Shown: piece after piece, positions 36,808-45,553 of the stretch
Layout of the letters: the number at the start of each line of letters is the position of its first letter
How positions within the stretch are numbered: the first letter of the stretch is position 1
Program-made: the position numbers and the translations under genes
Notes under the pieces: model-generated
Databases searched by the model: none
What the model saw: only the letters and a program-made list of their open reading frames with translations
Told to the model about the DNA's origin: nothing
Assembly: GCA_022447365.1 (NCBI GenBank)
Contig: JAKVBL010000004.1
Span: forward strand, 334,872 to 398,871
DNA: 64,000 bases
Direction of reading: 5' to 3'
Source: Oleiphilaceae bacterium
Lineage (GTDB): Bacteria; Pseudomonadota; Gammaproteobacteria; Pseudomonadales; Oleiphilaceae

Positions 36808-39675
36808 ATGCCGCTAAGTCTTCAGCGAAAAATTTCTGTCGATTACACCGACGGTGTTGATCGAAAATTACTCCGACACATTCGAGATCGCTTCTTGGGT
36901 GTGAATCAACGACGCTTGGAACGAACTTACGAGGGTTTAGGTTCTCGACAAGCTGATCTATTGAGAATTCTTCCTCTTTTATACCAAGTTAACCACCCCT
37001 TGTTACCCGGTTACGTGTCTCGCGATGCACCGCGTGGTGTGTCGGAGTTTGCACCAAGCAAAGAAGCTTTATCTATCGCGGCAGGTTTTAGTCGTACCTT
37101 TCGATTTAAACAAGATCGACGACACAAGGCGCAAATTCATTCTCTATTTATTATGGGTAGCACTGGCACCTTAGCGCACTCTGAGGCCAGTGACGTAGAT
37201 GCATGGTTATGTATTGATGATCAGTTAACCCAGCAAGAACAAGACGTATTGAGTGAGAAGGCTAAACTCATCGACAAGTGGGCGAATGATGAAGGGCTCG
37301 AACTGCATACTTTTGTGATGTGTGCCTCTCGCTTCAAGCATGGCGTATCCGTGCCAAGCATGGATAAAGAGAGCAGCGGCTCTGCGCAACATGTCCTATT
37401 GCTCGATGAGTTTTATCGTACCGCGATATTGCTCGCTGGTCGTTATCCGCTTTGGTGGTTAGTGCCGCCGCGAATGGAGCAAGACTACGATCAAACCGCG
37501 GCAATGCTTCTTGAAAAACGCTTTATCAAAGAAACAGAGACTATCGACTTTGGTGGGTTATACGATATCCCGAAAAGTGAGTTGGTTGGGGCAGGCTTAT
37601 GGCAGCTTTATAAGAGTTTAGAGTCGCCTTATAAATCGACATTGAAACTCATGTTGGCAGAGGTCTATGCCCGTGAGCTTCCTGATTTTCCAACGCTTGG
37701 GGTTGAGTTTAAACAAGCGATTTACGACGACGAACTAGACCTAGCCAGCCTTGATCCGTATTACCTGTTGTATCGCCGTTTAGAAAATTATTTACATCGT
37801 CAGAAGCAAGAGAATCGTCTAGATCTGATACGTAAAAGTTTTTATTTGAAGGTGAATAAAAAACTCTCGCGAACAGTGCGGAAAGTGTCTTGGCAGCGAC
37901 AGTTTTTGCAGGAGCAAGTTAGTGCTTGGGGATGGACAAAGAATCAGTTGCGTCACTTGGATGAACGGCATACTTGGCGTGTAAATGAAGTGGCGACGGA
38001 GCGTCAAAGTTTGTTGGCAGAGTTGACCAACGCGTATCGCTTTTTAACTAATTACGCACGCGCAAATGCCATTAGTAGCTCCATCACGCAAACCGATATG
38101 AATCTACTCGGTCGTAAGTTATACGCGGTTTTTCAACGAAAAGCAGGCAAGATCGAAGCGATCAACTTAGGCATCAGTCCGAGCATGTGGGAAGAAAATC
38201 TCGCCTTGCATCATGCTTCTAGCCAAGAATTTCAGACCGATCCAAAGGCATGGCTTTTATACAAAGAGCTTGCCACACCGGCAGATGCAGCTTTTGCCCA
38301 GCCATTGAAAAAGAACAGTAGCTTGGTGGAATTGCTGGCTTGGCTTTACTTCAACGGCATTGTGAGTAGAGCAACGCGTTTGAGTCTAGTGCCGGGTGAG
38401 AGCGCGACCAATATCCGAGATGTTCACAGCGTATTAGATTGTCTAGAGCAAGAATTTCCATTGCCGTTACCGACACCAGATCAATCGTGTTTTGAAACGG
38501 CTGCACGCATTCGACGCATTGTATTATTGATTAATATCGATGGGCCTGCCGAAGACGAGCAAGAGCAGGCAGGGCAGCGAATCAGTGATCGTACAGATTC
38601 ATTGTCCTACAGCTCGCAACAAGCCAATTTGGTTAAAACCATCGATCAGGTTGTACTGAACAGCTGGGGTGAAGTATCTGCCGTGCGTTATGAGGTAGGT
38701 GAGACTTTACTGCAGAACTTACAAGCTTATTTGTTGCTGTGTGCAGACCAAGGAGGTGGGCCATTCGAATTGATCGTGCGCTGTTTTAGTTCGTTCAGAG
38801 CGAGAGCCATTGAAGACCGAGTGAAAGCATTATTTTATGAGGCTCGCTCTGTATTATTTGGCCCAGATCATCAAGTCCGTTCAGTTAGGTATATTATTGG
38901 TTTGGGCAAATCCTTCTATTTGATTCATGCAGCGAACACGCAATTTCGTTTTGAGCTGTTCGAAACTCAAGATGTACTCTTTGAACGTTTAAGGCGTGTT
39001 GAAGGCAGTTACTTGCCGATTAGGTTCGATAGCCATGCTCTTGAACACGAAACCGTTCTGAAAACAGCGCTCGCGATGAACGAGCCAGATTTAATTCAAG
39101 TCTTTTATGTCTATCAAGAGAACGAAATTGATCTGTATGTATTAGACGAGTTTGGGGGCTTGTTAAAGGGGAGCCTTCCACGCCAAGACGAGTCGATCAT
39201 GCAGTCAGCGGTGTTCTCTTTCTTAAGTATCGTGCTAGATCGCAGACAATTGAGTATGGCGCATCATCATCACGGTGTTATGCCAACGGTTGCGCTGTAT
39301 GCAGTGTCCGAGTCACAAGGTGATATTCATACACGGCGCATAAAGCGGATTGATTTGCTAGAGGCAGAGCCCGTTCACGCCTTCGCTAATTATGCAGGAG
39401 ACACCTTGCATTATGATTTCCATGCGCTTGGTAAAGACTTCTCTTATACCGAATATGGTGATCAACAATTCGCCGCATTAACACATAGTTTTGAGCACTC
39501 TCGTACACGCGCGGGTGCGTATTTGAAACTCACTGATCTGAGTTTTCCCGCTGATCCTTTGGGTGTATTGCGCAGTGATGGCCAAGGCTTTGGTGTTCTT
39601 GATTACTTTAAAGTATTCATTGAATTTGAAACAGCTTTTGCCAAAGCTGTTAATTCCCAGCAGCGCACATCTTAG
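36808..39675 (+). CDS. cyaA: Class I adenylate cyclase
   Basis: Makes cyclic AMP in the cytoplasm. The 955-residue protein is full length. The catalytic N-terminal half has GSTGTLAHSEASDVDAWLCID (Gly-Ser followed by the Asp pair of nucleotidyltransferases) and WWLVPP. The regulatory C-terminal half has the family's EDRVKALFYEARSV and GPDHQVRS-type segments. Position upstream of lptM-lysA-dapF matches Pseudomonas, though no cyaY is seen. The ATG at 36808 has only a weak ribosome-binding site. Confidence 0.95.
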   Translation: MPLSLQRKISVDYTDGVDRKLLRHIRDRFLGVNQRRLERTYEGLGSRQADLLRILPLLYQVNHPLLPGYVSRDAPRGVSEFAPSKEALSIAAGFSRTFRFKQDRRHKAQIHSLFIMGSTGTLAHSEASDVDAWLCIDDQLTQQEQDVLSEKAKLIDKWANDEGLELHTFVMCASRFKHGVSVPSMDKESSGSAQHVLLLDEFYRTAILLAGRYPLWWLVPPRMEQDYDQTAAMLLEKRFIKETETIDFGGLYDIPKSELVGAGLWQLYKSLESPYKSTLKLMLAEVYARELPDFPTLGVEFKQAIYDDELDLASLDPYYLLYRRLENYLHRQKQENRLDLIRKSFYLKVNKKLSRTVRKVSWQRQFLQEQVSAWGWTKNQLRHLDERHTWRVNEVATERQSLLAELTNAYRFLTNYARANAISSSITQTDMNLLGRKLYAVFQRKAGKIEAINLGISPSMWEENLALHHASSQEFQTDPKAWLLYKELATPADAAFAQPLKKNSSLVELLAWLYFNGIVSRATRLSLVPGESATNIRDVHSVLDCLEQEFPLPLPTPDQSCFETAARIRRIVLLINIDGPAEDEQEQAGQRISDRTDSLSYSSQQANLVKTIDQVVLNSWGEVSAVRYEVGETLLQNLQAYLLLCADQGGGPFELIVRCFSSFRARAIEDRVKALFYEARSVLFGPDHQVRSVRYIIGLGKSFYLIHAANTQFRFELFETQDVLFERLRRVEGSYLPIRFDSHALEHETVLKTALAMNEPDLIQVFYVYQENEIDLYVLDEFGGLLKGSLPRQDESIMQSAVFSFLSIVLDRRQLSMAHHHHGVMPTVALYAVSESQGDIHTRRIKRIDLLEAEPVHAFANYAGDTLHYDFHALGKDFSYTEYGDQQFAALTHSFEHSRTRAGAYLKLTDLSFPADPLGVLRSDGQGFGVLDYFKVFIEFETAFAKAVNSQQRTS

Positions 39676-39749
39676 CGTTAGTCTTTGCTTGTACGACAAG
39701 CTATAATCGCCCCATCTTTGATGTCAGAAAATCTTTTTTGGAAATCGCC

Positions 39750-39878
39750 ATGCGCCATATAAAGACCTTTGGTCTGCTTTTAGTTGTAAGCTCAGTGTTA
39801 TTGGGCTGCGGACAAAAGGGCGCCTTGTATTTACCTGAAACAGAAGAACCTGCACAAGAGCAGTCATCTGACGCATAA
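39750..39878 (+). CDS. lptM: LptM (YifL/LppL) small lipoprotein
   Basis: A 42-residue lipoprotein. A basic start (MRHIK) and a hydrophobic stretch lead to the lipobox LLGC, with Cys at residue 20, followed by GQKGALYLP, the hallmark of LptM. LptM helps the LPS translocon LptD-LptE mature in the outer membrane of E. coli. The short acidic tail (ETEEPAQEQSSDA) is variable in the family. It lies just before lysA, as in E. coli and Pseudomonas. Confidence 0.9.
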   Translation: MRHIKTFGLLLVVSSVLLGCGQKGALYLPETEEPAQEQSSDA

Positions 39879-39921
39879 CTTGATTAGTAAAGGCGGCGAG
39901 CGATTTAATCGCTGAAATAGT

Positions 39922-41172
39922 ATGGATTATTTTACTCTAAAAAATGGTCAGCTTTACGCTGAAAACGCATCCCTTCAAGACATTGCAGAGCAATACGGTA
40001 CGCCAACGTATGTGTATTCACGTGCAGCATTTGAGCAGAGCTTTCTTGCTTATAAAAATGCATTCGGGGATCACGATCACCTTGTTTGCTACGCAGTAAA
40101 AGCGAATTCGAATCTCGCGGTATTGAGCATTCTTGCTCATTTAGGTGCAGGTTTTGACATCGTATCGATTGGCGAATTAAAGCGTGTGCTCGCGGCAGGT
40201 GCTGACGCATCGAAAGTTGTTTTTTCGGGTGTGGGTAAGCAAGCAGATGAAATGGCTGAAGCCCTAAAAGCGGGCGTTCACTGTTTCAATGTAGAGTCTG
40301 AGTCAGAGTTATATCAGCTTAACGAAGTTGCATCGGCTTTGGGCATGGTTGCGCCGATTTCTTTGCGTGTGAATCCAGACGTAGATGCGAAGACCCATCC
40401 CTATATTTCAACGGGTTTGAAAGATAATAAATTCGGCGTATCGATTGATGTCGCGCTTGATATTTATCAAGCAGCAGCCTCACTGGAAGGTATTCGTGTA
40501 ACAGGGATTGATTGCCATATCGGTTCTCAGTTAACCGAAACTCAGCCATTCCTTGATGCACTAGATCGTGTGCTGTTGCTAGTCGATCAACTACAAGACA
40601 AAGGCATTACGCTAGAGCATCTCGATATCGGCGGTGGTCTTGGCGTGCGGTACTCGGATGAACAGCCTCCAGAAACGGCCTCTTATGTTCAAGAAGTACT
40701 TAAGAAAGTAGAAGGTCGTAACCTGACAATCGTCATGGAGCCGGGGCGTTCTATTGCCGCTAACTCAGGAATCTTGCTAACGCGTGTTGAATATTTGAAG
40801 CACAACGAAGAGAAAAACTTCGCGGTTGTTGATGCTGCTATGAACGATCTAATGCGTCCGTCGCTCTACAGTGCTTGGCAAGACATCGTGCCAGTGAGTC
40901 CTCGTACAAAGGGTGAAGCGAAGACCTATGATGTCGTTGGTCCTATCTGTGAGACGGGTGATTTTCTTGGTAAAGATCGTGCCTTAAATATCGCAGAAGG
41001 TGATTTGCTTGCAGTGTGTTCAGCAGGAGCATACGGCTTTGCAATGAGCTCGAATTATAATTCACGGAATCGCGCGGCAGAGCTAATCGTTGATAACGAG
41101 CGAGTGTTTGTTGGTCGAGAGCGCGAGACCTTTGAAGAGCAAATTCGTCTTGAGCATGTGTTTGAAGAGTAA
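39922..41172 (+). CDS. lysA: Diaminopimelate decarboxylase
   Basis: PLP enzyme that makes lysine from meso-diaminopimelate. The 416-residue protein has the PLP lysine in YAVKANSN (Lys60), the glycine-rich phosphate site DIGGGLGVRY, and the catalytic Cys region GPICETGDFLGKD. It precedes dapF by five bases in the usual lysA-dapF order. Confidence 0.97.
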   Translation: MDYFTLKNGQLYAENASLQDIAEQYGTPTYVYSRAAFEQSFLAYKNAFGDHDHLVCYAVKANSNLAVLSILAHLGAGFDIVSIGELKRVLAAGADASKVVFSGVGKQADEMAEALKAGVHCFNVESESELYQLNEVASALGMVAPISLRVNPDVDAKTHPYISTGLKDNKFGVSIDVALDIYQAAASLEGIRVTGIDCHIGSQLTETQPFLDALDRVLLLVDQLQDKGITLEHLDIGGGLGVRYSDEQPPETASYVQEVLKKVEGRNLTIVMEPGRSIAANSGILLTRVEYLKHNEEKNFAVVDAAMNDLMRPSLYSAWQDIVPVSPRTKGEAKTYDVVGPICETGDFLGKDRALNIAEGDLLAVCSAGAYGFAMSSNYNSRNRAAELIVDNERVFVGRERETFEEQIRLEHVFEE

Positions 41173-41177
41173 GTCGC

Positions 41178-42008
41178 ATGATTGTTGAATTCACTAAAAT
41201 GCACGGCTTAGGCAACGACTTTGTTATTGTCGACATGATTAGCCAGCATGCGCATTTTCGAACAGAGCAGATCAAAAAGCTCGCCGATCGGCGCATGGGC
41301 ATTGGCTTCGACCAAATGTTACTGGTTGAGCCACCAAGCAAGCCTGACATGGATTTTAAATATCGCATCTTCAATGCAGACGGTTCAGAAGTAGAACAGT
41401 GTGGCAATGGTGCGCGCTGTTTTGCTGTATTTGTTCGTGAGCAAGGCTTGACCGATAAGTCGGTGATCAAGGTTGAAACCTGTAATGCCGATATTGAGCT
41501 AACCATTCAAGAAGATGGTCGTGTTCGTGTCGATATGGGTGAGCCAGTATTGGAGCCCGCGCAAATTCCGTTTGAAGCAGATCAGCAAGCCAGCACTTAT
41601 TCGCTGGCTGTCGAAGAAGCCTATTATGAGTTATCGGCCGTATCAATGGGTAATCCGCATGGCGTGATGCTTGTTGATGATGTTGCGACAGCAAATGTTG
41701 AAGAGCTGGGGCCTCAGTTAGAAAAACATACGCGCTTTCCAAGCAAAGCCAATATTGGGTTTATGGAAGTGGTCCATGCTCGCTTTATAAAGCTGCGTGT
41801 TTTTGAACGCGGTGCTGGTGAAACGCTCGCGTGTGGCACTGGCGCGTGTGCGGCAGTGGTGGCCGGGATTGAGCGTGGTCTTCTTGAAAGCCCTGTTGAA
41901 GTGAAGCTTCCTGGTGGTAATTTGATAATTGAATGGGCTGGGCGAGGCCATAACTTGATTATGGTTGGTCCTGCTGCAACGGTCTTCAAAGGACAAGTAA
42001 GAATCTAG
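41178..42008 (+). CDS. dapF: Diaminopimelate epimerase
   Basis: Converts LL- to meso-diaminopimelate with two cysteines as acid and base: Cys75 in EQCGNGARC and the second in LACGTGACA. The 276-residue protein opens with KMHGLGNDFVIVD. It is cotranscribed with lysA. A GAAGTGCC/GGCACTTC hairpin followed by TTTAATT lies just after the stop codon. Confidence 0.97.
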   Translation: MIVEFTKMHGLGNDFVIVDMISQHAHFRTEQIKKLADRRMGIGFDQMLLVEPPSKPDMDFKYRIFNADGSEVEQCGNGARCFAVFVREQGLTDKSVIKVETCNADIELTIQEDGRVRVDMGEPVLEPAQIPFEADQQASTYSLAVEEAYYELSAVSMGNPHGVMLVDDVATANVEELGPQLEKHTRFPSKANIGFMEVVHARFIKLRVFERGAGETLACGTGACAAVVAGIERGLLESPVEVKLPGGNLIIEWAGRGHNLIMVGPAATVFKGQVRI

Positions 42009-42022
42009 CTACAGTGCTAGTC

Positions 42023-42048
42023 GAAGTGCCGCAATAAACGGGCACTTC
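42023..42048 (+). terminator. Hairpin after dapF
   Basis: GAAGTGCC and GGCACTTC form a perfect 8-bp stem followed by TTTAATTG, between dapF and the DUF484 gene. The T-run is short, so it may only attenuate transcription. Confidence 0.6.
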
Positions 42049-42078
42049 TTTAATTGATAACAAACTAAGAACATAACA

Positions 42079-42816
42079 ATGACAGAACAAACGATCGCTC
42101 CGGAACAGGCCGTCAGAGAAGAACAAGTTGTCGAATTTCTAAAACAATCTCCTGACTTTTTCGTTAAACATGAAGCACTACTACAAGAACTTACGTTCCC
42201 GCATGAAAGCGGGAAAGCAATCTCTTTAGGCGAGCGTCAGGTTCAAGTATTTCGTGAAGATCGTGACAAGTTGCGTGTTCAATTAAATGAACTAATTCAA
42301 GCGGCTACAGAAAACGACAAGCACTTTGAAACGAGCAAACGTTTATTGCTTGATATGCTTGATGTGAAAAGCATGGATGAGATCGAGTATGTGCTTCAGG
42401 CTGCCTTTAAAGAAGATGCGAATATCGATTTTGTGCGTATTGTGGTTTTCGCGGATAAGTCTGATTACCCAGCTTCAGAACTACATATCTTAAGTGAGCA
42501 AGATGCGCGTGATGCCTTAGGCACTTTGGTAGATAGCCAAAACGCGGTGTGTGGTCGTTTTACTGATAAGCAGCTAGCGTTCTTATATCAGAGCGAGGCG
42601 TCGCAAGTTGGTTCTGCTGCCGTGATTCCAATGCGAAATGGCCAGCTGTATGGCGTAATTAGTTTGGCAAGTACGAATCCGCAACATTTCGATTCATCAA
42701 TGGGGTCTTTGTTTTTGTCCTATATCAGTGATTTTATTTCGCGTTTGTTGCCCGATTTATTGGCACGAGCACGTAGCAAAACACACGCAGAAAACGTCCC
42801 TTCTTTACTAGATTAA
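42079..42816 (+). CDS. DUF484-family GAF-like protein
   Basis: A 245-residue protein of the DUF484 family, found between dapF and xerC in most gammaproteobacteria. It opens with an acidic helical segment (VREEQVVEFLKQSPDFFVKHEALL), the family signature, followed by a coiled region and a GAF-like domain (about 110-225; GSAAVIPMRNGQLYGVISLAS). Its function is unknown. In this window xerC does not follow. Confidence 0.9.
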   Translation: MTEQTIAPEQAVREEQVVEFLKQSPDFFVKHEALLQELTFPHESGKAISLGERQVQVFREDRDKLRVQLNELIQAATENDKHFETSKRLLLDMLDVKSMDEIEYVLQAAFKEDANIDFVRIVVFADKSDYPASELHILSEQDARDALGTLVDSQNAVCGRFTDKQLAFLYQSEASQVGSAAVIPMRNGQLYGVISLASTNPQHFDSSMGSLFLSYISDFISRLLPDLLARARSKTHAENVPSLLD

Positions 42817-42889
42817 TCAGATACCTATCTGAATGGCCACGTATTCTCAAAGCGTGGCTGTTTCAGCAGAAATTTGCCTGCCAAATTTC
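42817..42889. repeat. Three consecutive stem-loops after the DUF484 gene
   Basis: Starting at the base after the stop codon: TCAGAT-ACCT-ATCTGA (42817-42832), GCCACG/CGTGGC (42836-42858) and GAAATTTG-CCTGC-CAAATTTC (42869-42889). Each stem is perfect. None has a following T-run, so they are not classical terminators. Confidence 0.65.
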
Positions 42890-42961
42890 ATTCTCCTGAC
42901 TACACTCAAAAGATCGTTTTTAAAAAAGACCACTTTTACGATTGCGTTCAGGGGCAGTTGA

Positions 42962-44545
42962 ATGAGCACGGCTCAAAATGGTGATGACAAGCAATGGCGT
43001 CAGCGCTATCTAAAACAAGTTGATGACAACGAAAACTTAAGCGAACGCTATCGTGAGCATGTTGAGTTGCTTCAGCGTATTGTCTCGCGTTTATGTTTAA
43101 GTGTTGATGAGTCGAACCCTGAATTTCATTCCGAAATCAGAGACCTACGCCGCAAGCTCAAAGGCGAGTTAAGTTCTTTGCCAAGTCTAGCTGAATCGCT
43201 AGCTGAGATTGATCGTCGTTTTTTAGCAGACCGATCAGATGAGCACTTGCGTGTCTCCTTGCCTGAATCAACAGGAACAAACCTCCATAAACCAAGTGTC
43301 TTTGAAAAAGGAAAGCATTGGGTTGAAGGGGTCTTCAATAAAATGAAAGGTCAGCATCATAGTGAAACGATCGAAACAAGAATTGAAGTTGTTCCTGATG
43401 ATTTCATAGAGCTTCCGGGGGCCGCCAAACTCAAAGAAGTACTTGAGTCGACGCCCGGTTACGGCGCAATCGCGAGCAAAGTGGCTGATATTTTAAATGC
43501 ATTGCTCAGCCAACTAAGCTACCCAGAAAGTGCGCAACAAGATCTACAAGCCTTGCGATTACGCATTGCTAGTCGAGTCAACTGGTATGAACTGCCTCCA
43601 ACATTAGAAGATCTAAGTAATCTGATCATCGCGTCAATGGGGAAAGGCCAGCGTCAGTTTGATACCTTTTTGCATGAGTTGGATCAACAACTTCAGGTGA
43701 TGACAGATTTCTTATCAGGGCATGATGAGAGAGATCAAACGTGGTTGGATTTGAGTAAACAACTTGAACAGAGCGTGAATGAAAAACGCATCGCGCTTGA
43801 ATTGAATGCCGATGGGCAGCCTAACCCTGAACTTGAAAAGCAGTTAAAAGACTCGATTCGCGAGCACCTCGAAGACATTTCAGACATCGCCGTTGAATTC
43901 GTCAAACGCGGAGAAAAACTCAGCGCTGGTTTTCAGCCAGAGTTAGAGGCAGTGCAGCAAGGTGTTCAAAGTTTGTTGCTTGAACAAAAGAAGTTACGCT
44001 CTCAACTCGAAGAAGAGCGTCACTCAGCACTCGAAGATGTACTCACAGGATTGGCAAGCCGCGAAGCCTACGACGAGCGTTTAGAGTTCGAATATTTACG
44101 TTGGCAACGCTACAAAAAGCCGGTGGCACTTTGTGCGGCAGATATTGATCATTTCGATTCAATTAATGAACGCTATGGACATTTATCTGGTGATAGGACT
44201 CTGCAGATTATCGGTAAAGAACTTAAAGAGCGTATGCGCAAGACTGATTTTGTTGCGCGTTATGGCGGCGAGAAATTCATATTTATTCTGCCCGTTACGA
44301 AAATAGATGTTGCTGAGCAAGTGATGGAAAAGTTGCGTAAAACGATTATGTCGTTGCCACTTCATTTTAGAGCGCAGCGCGTTAAGTTAACCGTCTCATT
44401 TGGCTTGGTTGAGTTTCATGAGTGTGCGCATTTTTCAGAATTAAGCGTTAAAGCTGACCAAGCATTAGCGCAAGCAAAGAGACAAGGTCGAAATCAAGTA
44501 TGCGTATGGCATGCAGAGGCCGATAAGAAGAATAGGGAAGAGTAA
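42962..44545 (+). CDS. Diguanylate cyclase with long helical N-terminus
   Basis: A 527-residue soluble protein. Residues 1-340 are helical, with no membrane segment and no named domain recognised. A coiled linker (about 320-358) leads to a GGDEF domain (LEDVLTGLASREAYDE onwards). The active-site loop is GGEKF (435-439), with Lys in place of the usual second acid, and an allosteric I-site RKTD (426-429) exactly five residues upstream. The first metal Asp is present in ADIDHFDS. It probably makes cyclic di-GMP, with some doubt because of the Lys. The next gene starts 11 bases later. Confidence 0.85.
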   Translation: MSTAQNGDDKQWRQRYLKQVDDNENLSERYREHVELLQRIVSRLCLSVDESNPEFHSEIRDLRRKLKGELSSLPSLAESLAEIDRRFLADRSDEHLRVSLPESTGTNLHKPSVFEKGKHWVEGVFNKMKGQHHSETIETRIEVVPDDFIELPGAAKLKEVLESTPGYGAIASKVADILNALLSQLSYPESAQQDLQALRLRIASRVNWYELPPTLEDLSNLIIASMGKGQRQFDTFLHELDQQLQVMTDFLSGHDERDQTWLDLSKQLEQSVNEKRIALELNADGQPNPELEKQLKDSIREHLEDISDIAVEFVKRGEKLSAGFQPELEAVQQGVQSLLLEQKKLRSQLEEERHSALEDVLTGLASREAYDERLEFEYLRWQRYKKPVALCAADIDHFDSINERYGHLSGDRTLQIIGKELKERMRKTDFVARYGGEKFIFILPVTKIDVAEQVMEKLRKTIMSLPLHFRAQRVKLTVSFGLVEFHECAHFSELSVKADQALAQAKRQGRNQVCVWHAEADKKNREE

Positions 44546-44556
44546 AGAGGTGGGCG

Positions 44557-45165
44557 ATGTTCGAATTAACTTTCTACGGTGAGTTACAACCTGGTGCGGA
44601 TTTAGACGACTGTAAAGCTAAGCTTGCGCAGTTATTTAAAGCTAATCCTGCACAGATCGAAAAGATGTTTTCAGGTCAACGTGTGGTGCTGAAAGGCAAG
44701 CTAGATCAAGCAACGGGTGATAAATATCTCGCTGCATTAAAAGCTCGTGGTGCAAAGTGTCAGCTTGAAAGCACAGATCAGCCAGCATCGTCTCCAGCTC
44801 CAGCTCCAGCTCCAGCTCCAGCTCCAGCTCCAGCTCCAGCAGCTGAACCTGAGTCTGAGTCTGAGTCTGAGTTACCTCTGCCAACGGTAGAAGAATCTGC
44901 ACCTGCTGCACCCATGGTAGTAGAGAGTAAAAGTGGCTTGAATGTCGCGGGTGAAAAAGTGGATCAAATGCTATCGCATAGTGCATTAAGCCTAGACCCA
45001 GTAGGGGTAGATCTTGCCGAAAAAACCGAAGAGGTTCCCACTCCTGAGCTGAACGAATTAGATAATGTTTCGCTCGCACCGGCTGGTAGCGATCTTGGCC
45101 AAGAGAAAAAAGAAGAAGCAGCCGTCGTACCGGATATCAGCCATCTTTCGTTAAAGAGTGATTAA
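44557..45165 (+). CDS. Unknown acidic protein with Pro-Ala repeat linker
   Basis: A 202-residue cytoplasmic protein that I cannot name. Residues 1-70 form a compact alpha/beta module (MFELTFYGELQPG to GAKCQLE). Then comes a (PA)8 stretch from a CCAGCT hexanucleotide repeat, (ES)3E from a GAGTCT repeat, and a long acidic, probably disordered tail ending in ISHLSLKSD. The tail could tether the module to partners. It is 11 bp after the diguanylate cyclase gene, so the two are probably cotranscribed and may work together. Confidence 0.8.
   Translation: MFELTFYGELQPGADLDDCKAKLAQLFKANPAQIEKMFSGQRVVLKGKLDQATGDKYLAALKARGAKCQLESTDQPASSPAPAPAPAPAPAPAPAAEPESESESELPLPTVEESAPAAPMVVESKSGLNVAGEKVDQMLSHSALSLDPVGVDLAEKTEEVPTPELNELDNVSLAPAGSDLGQEKKEEAAVVPDISHLSLKSD
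44794..44868 (+). repeat. Two adjacent in-frame hexanucleotide microsatellites
   Basis: Seven perfect CCAGCT units at 44794-44835 are followed, after 15 bases, by three GAGTCT units ending at 44868. Both are multiples of three, so slippage would change length (Pro-Ala or Glu-Ser pairs) without shifting the frame. Confidence 0.9.
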
Positions 45166-45553
45166 ACCGCGTTATTCTTTTCATGATGTCATTGCCGCGC
45201 AGGCGGCACAAAAGCGCTTTAGCGCGTTGAACGACAAAAAGTCGGCCCGAAGGGTAAGCGAAGCGCATCATCTATTGTTTAAAGTGCAATGCATGGAGTT
45301 AGACAGAAGCGGACGTTCGATCCACGCAAAGTTCAATAAGTCCTTTGATTAAGCAATTTTTGATTTGCGTCTCTGCTCTTCGAGGTCTTAGCGTTCCGAG
45401 ACTAGAATATCTAGATAGGCTTAATCTAAGAAGCTAGTGAATATTCGCGGCAAGGCAATACGAAAAAATAATGGTTAGTGACTATAAGAGAACCATATTT
45501 ACCGTTAGCATACATCCGCATTCAGTATATGCATTTTTGTTTCAAGGAATTTC

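Noticed and set aside
42833..42961. Small frame from ATG 42833 between DUF484 and the diguanylate cyclase
   Set aside because: It runs through two hairpins and has no ribosome-binding site; a structural-RNA or junction explanation fits better.
45158..45352. 64-codon open frame starting with GTG after the Pro-Ala repeat gene
   Set aside because: It overlaps the previous gene, has no ribosome-binding site of its own beyond that gene's end, and resembles no family. It may be a chance frame or a remnant.
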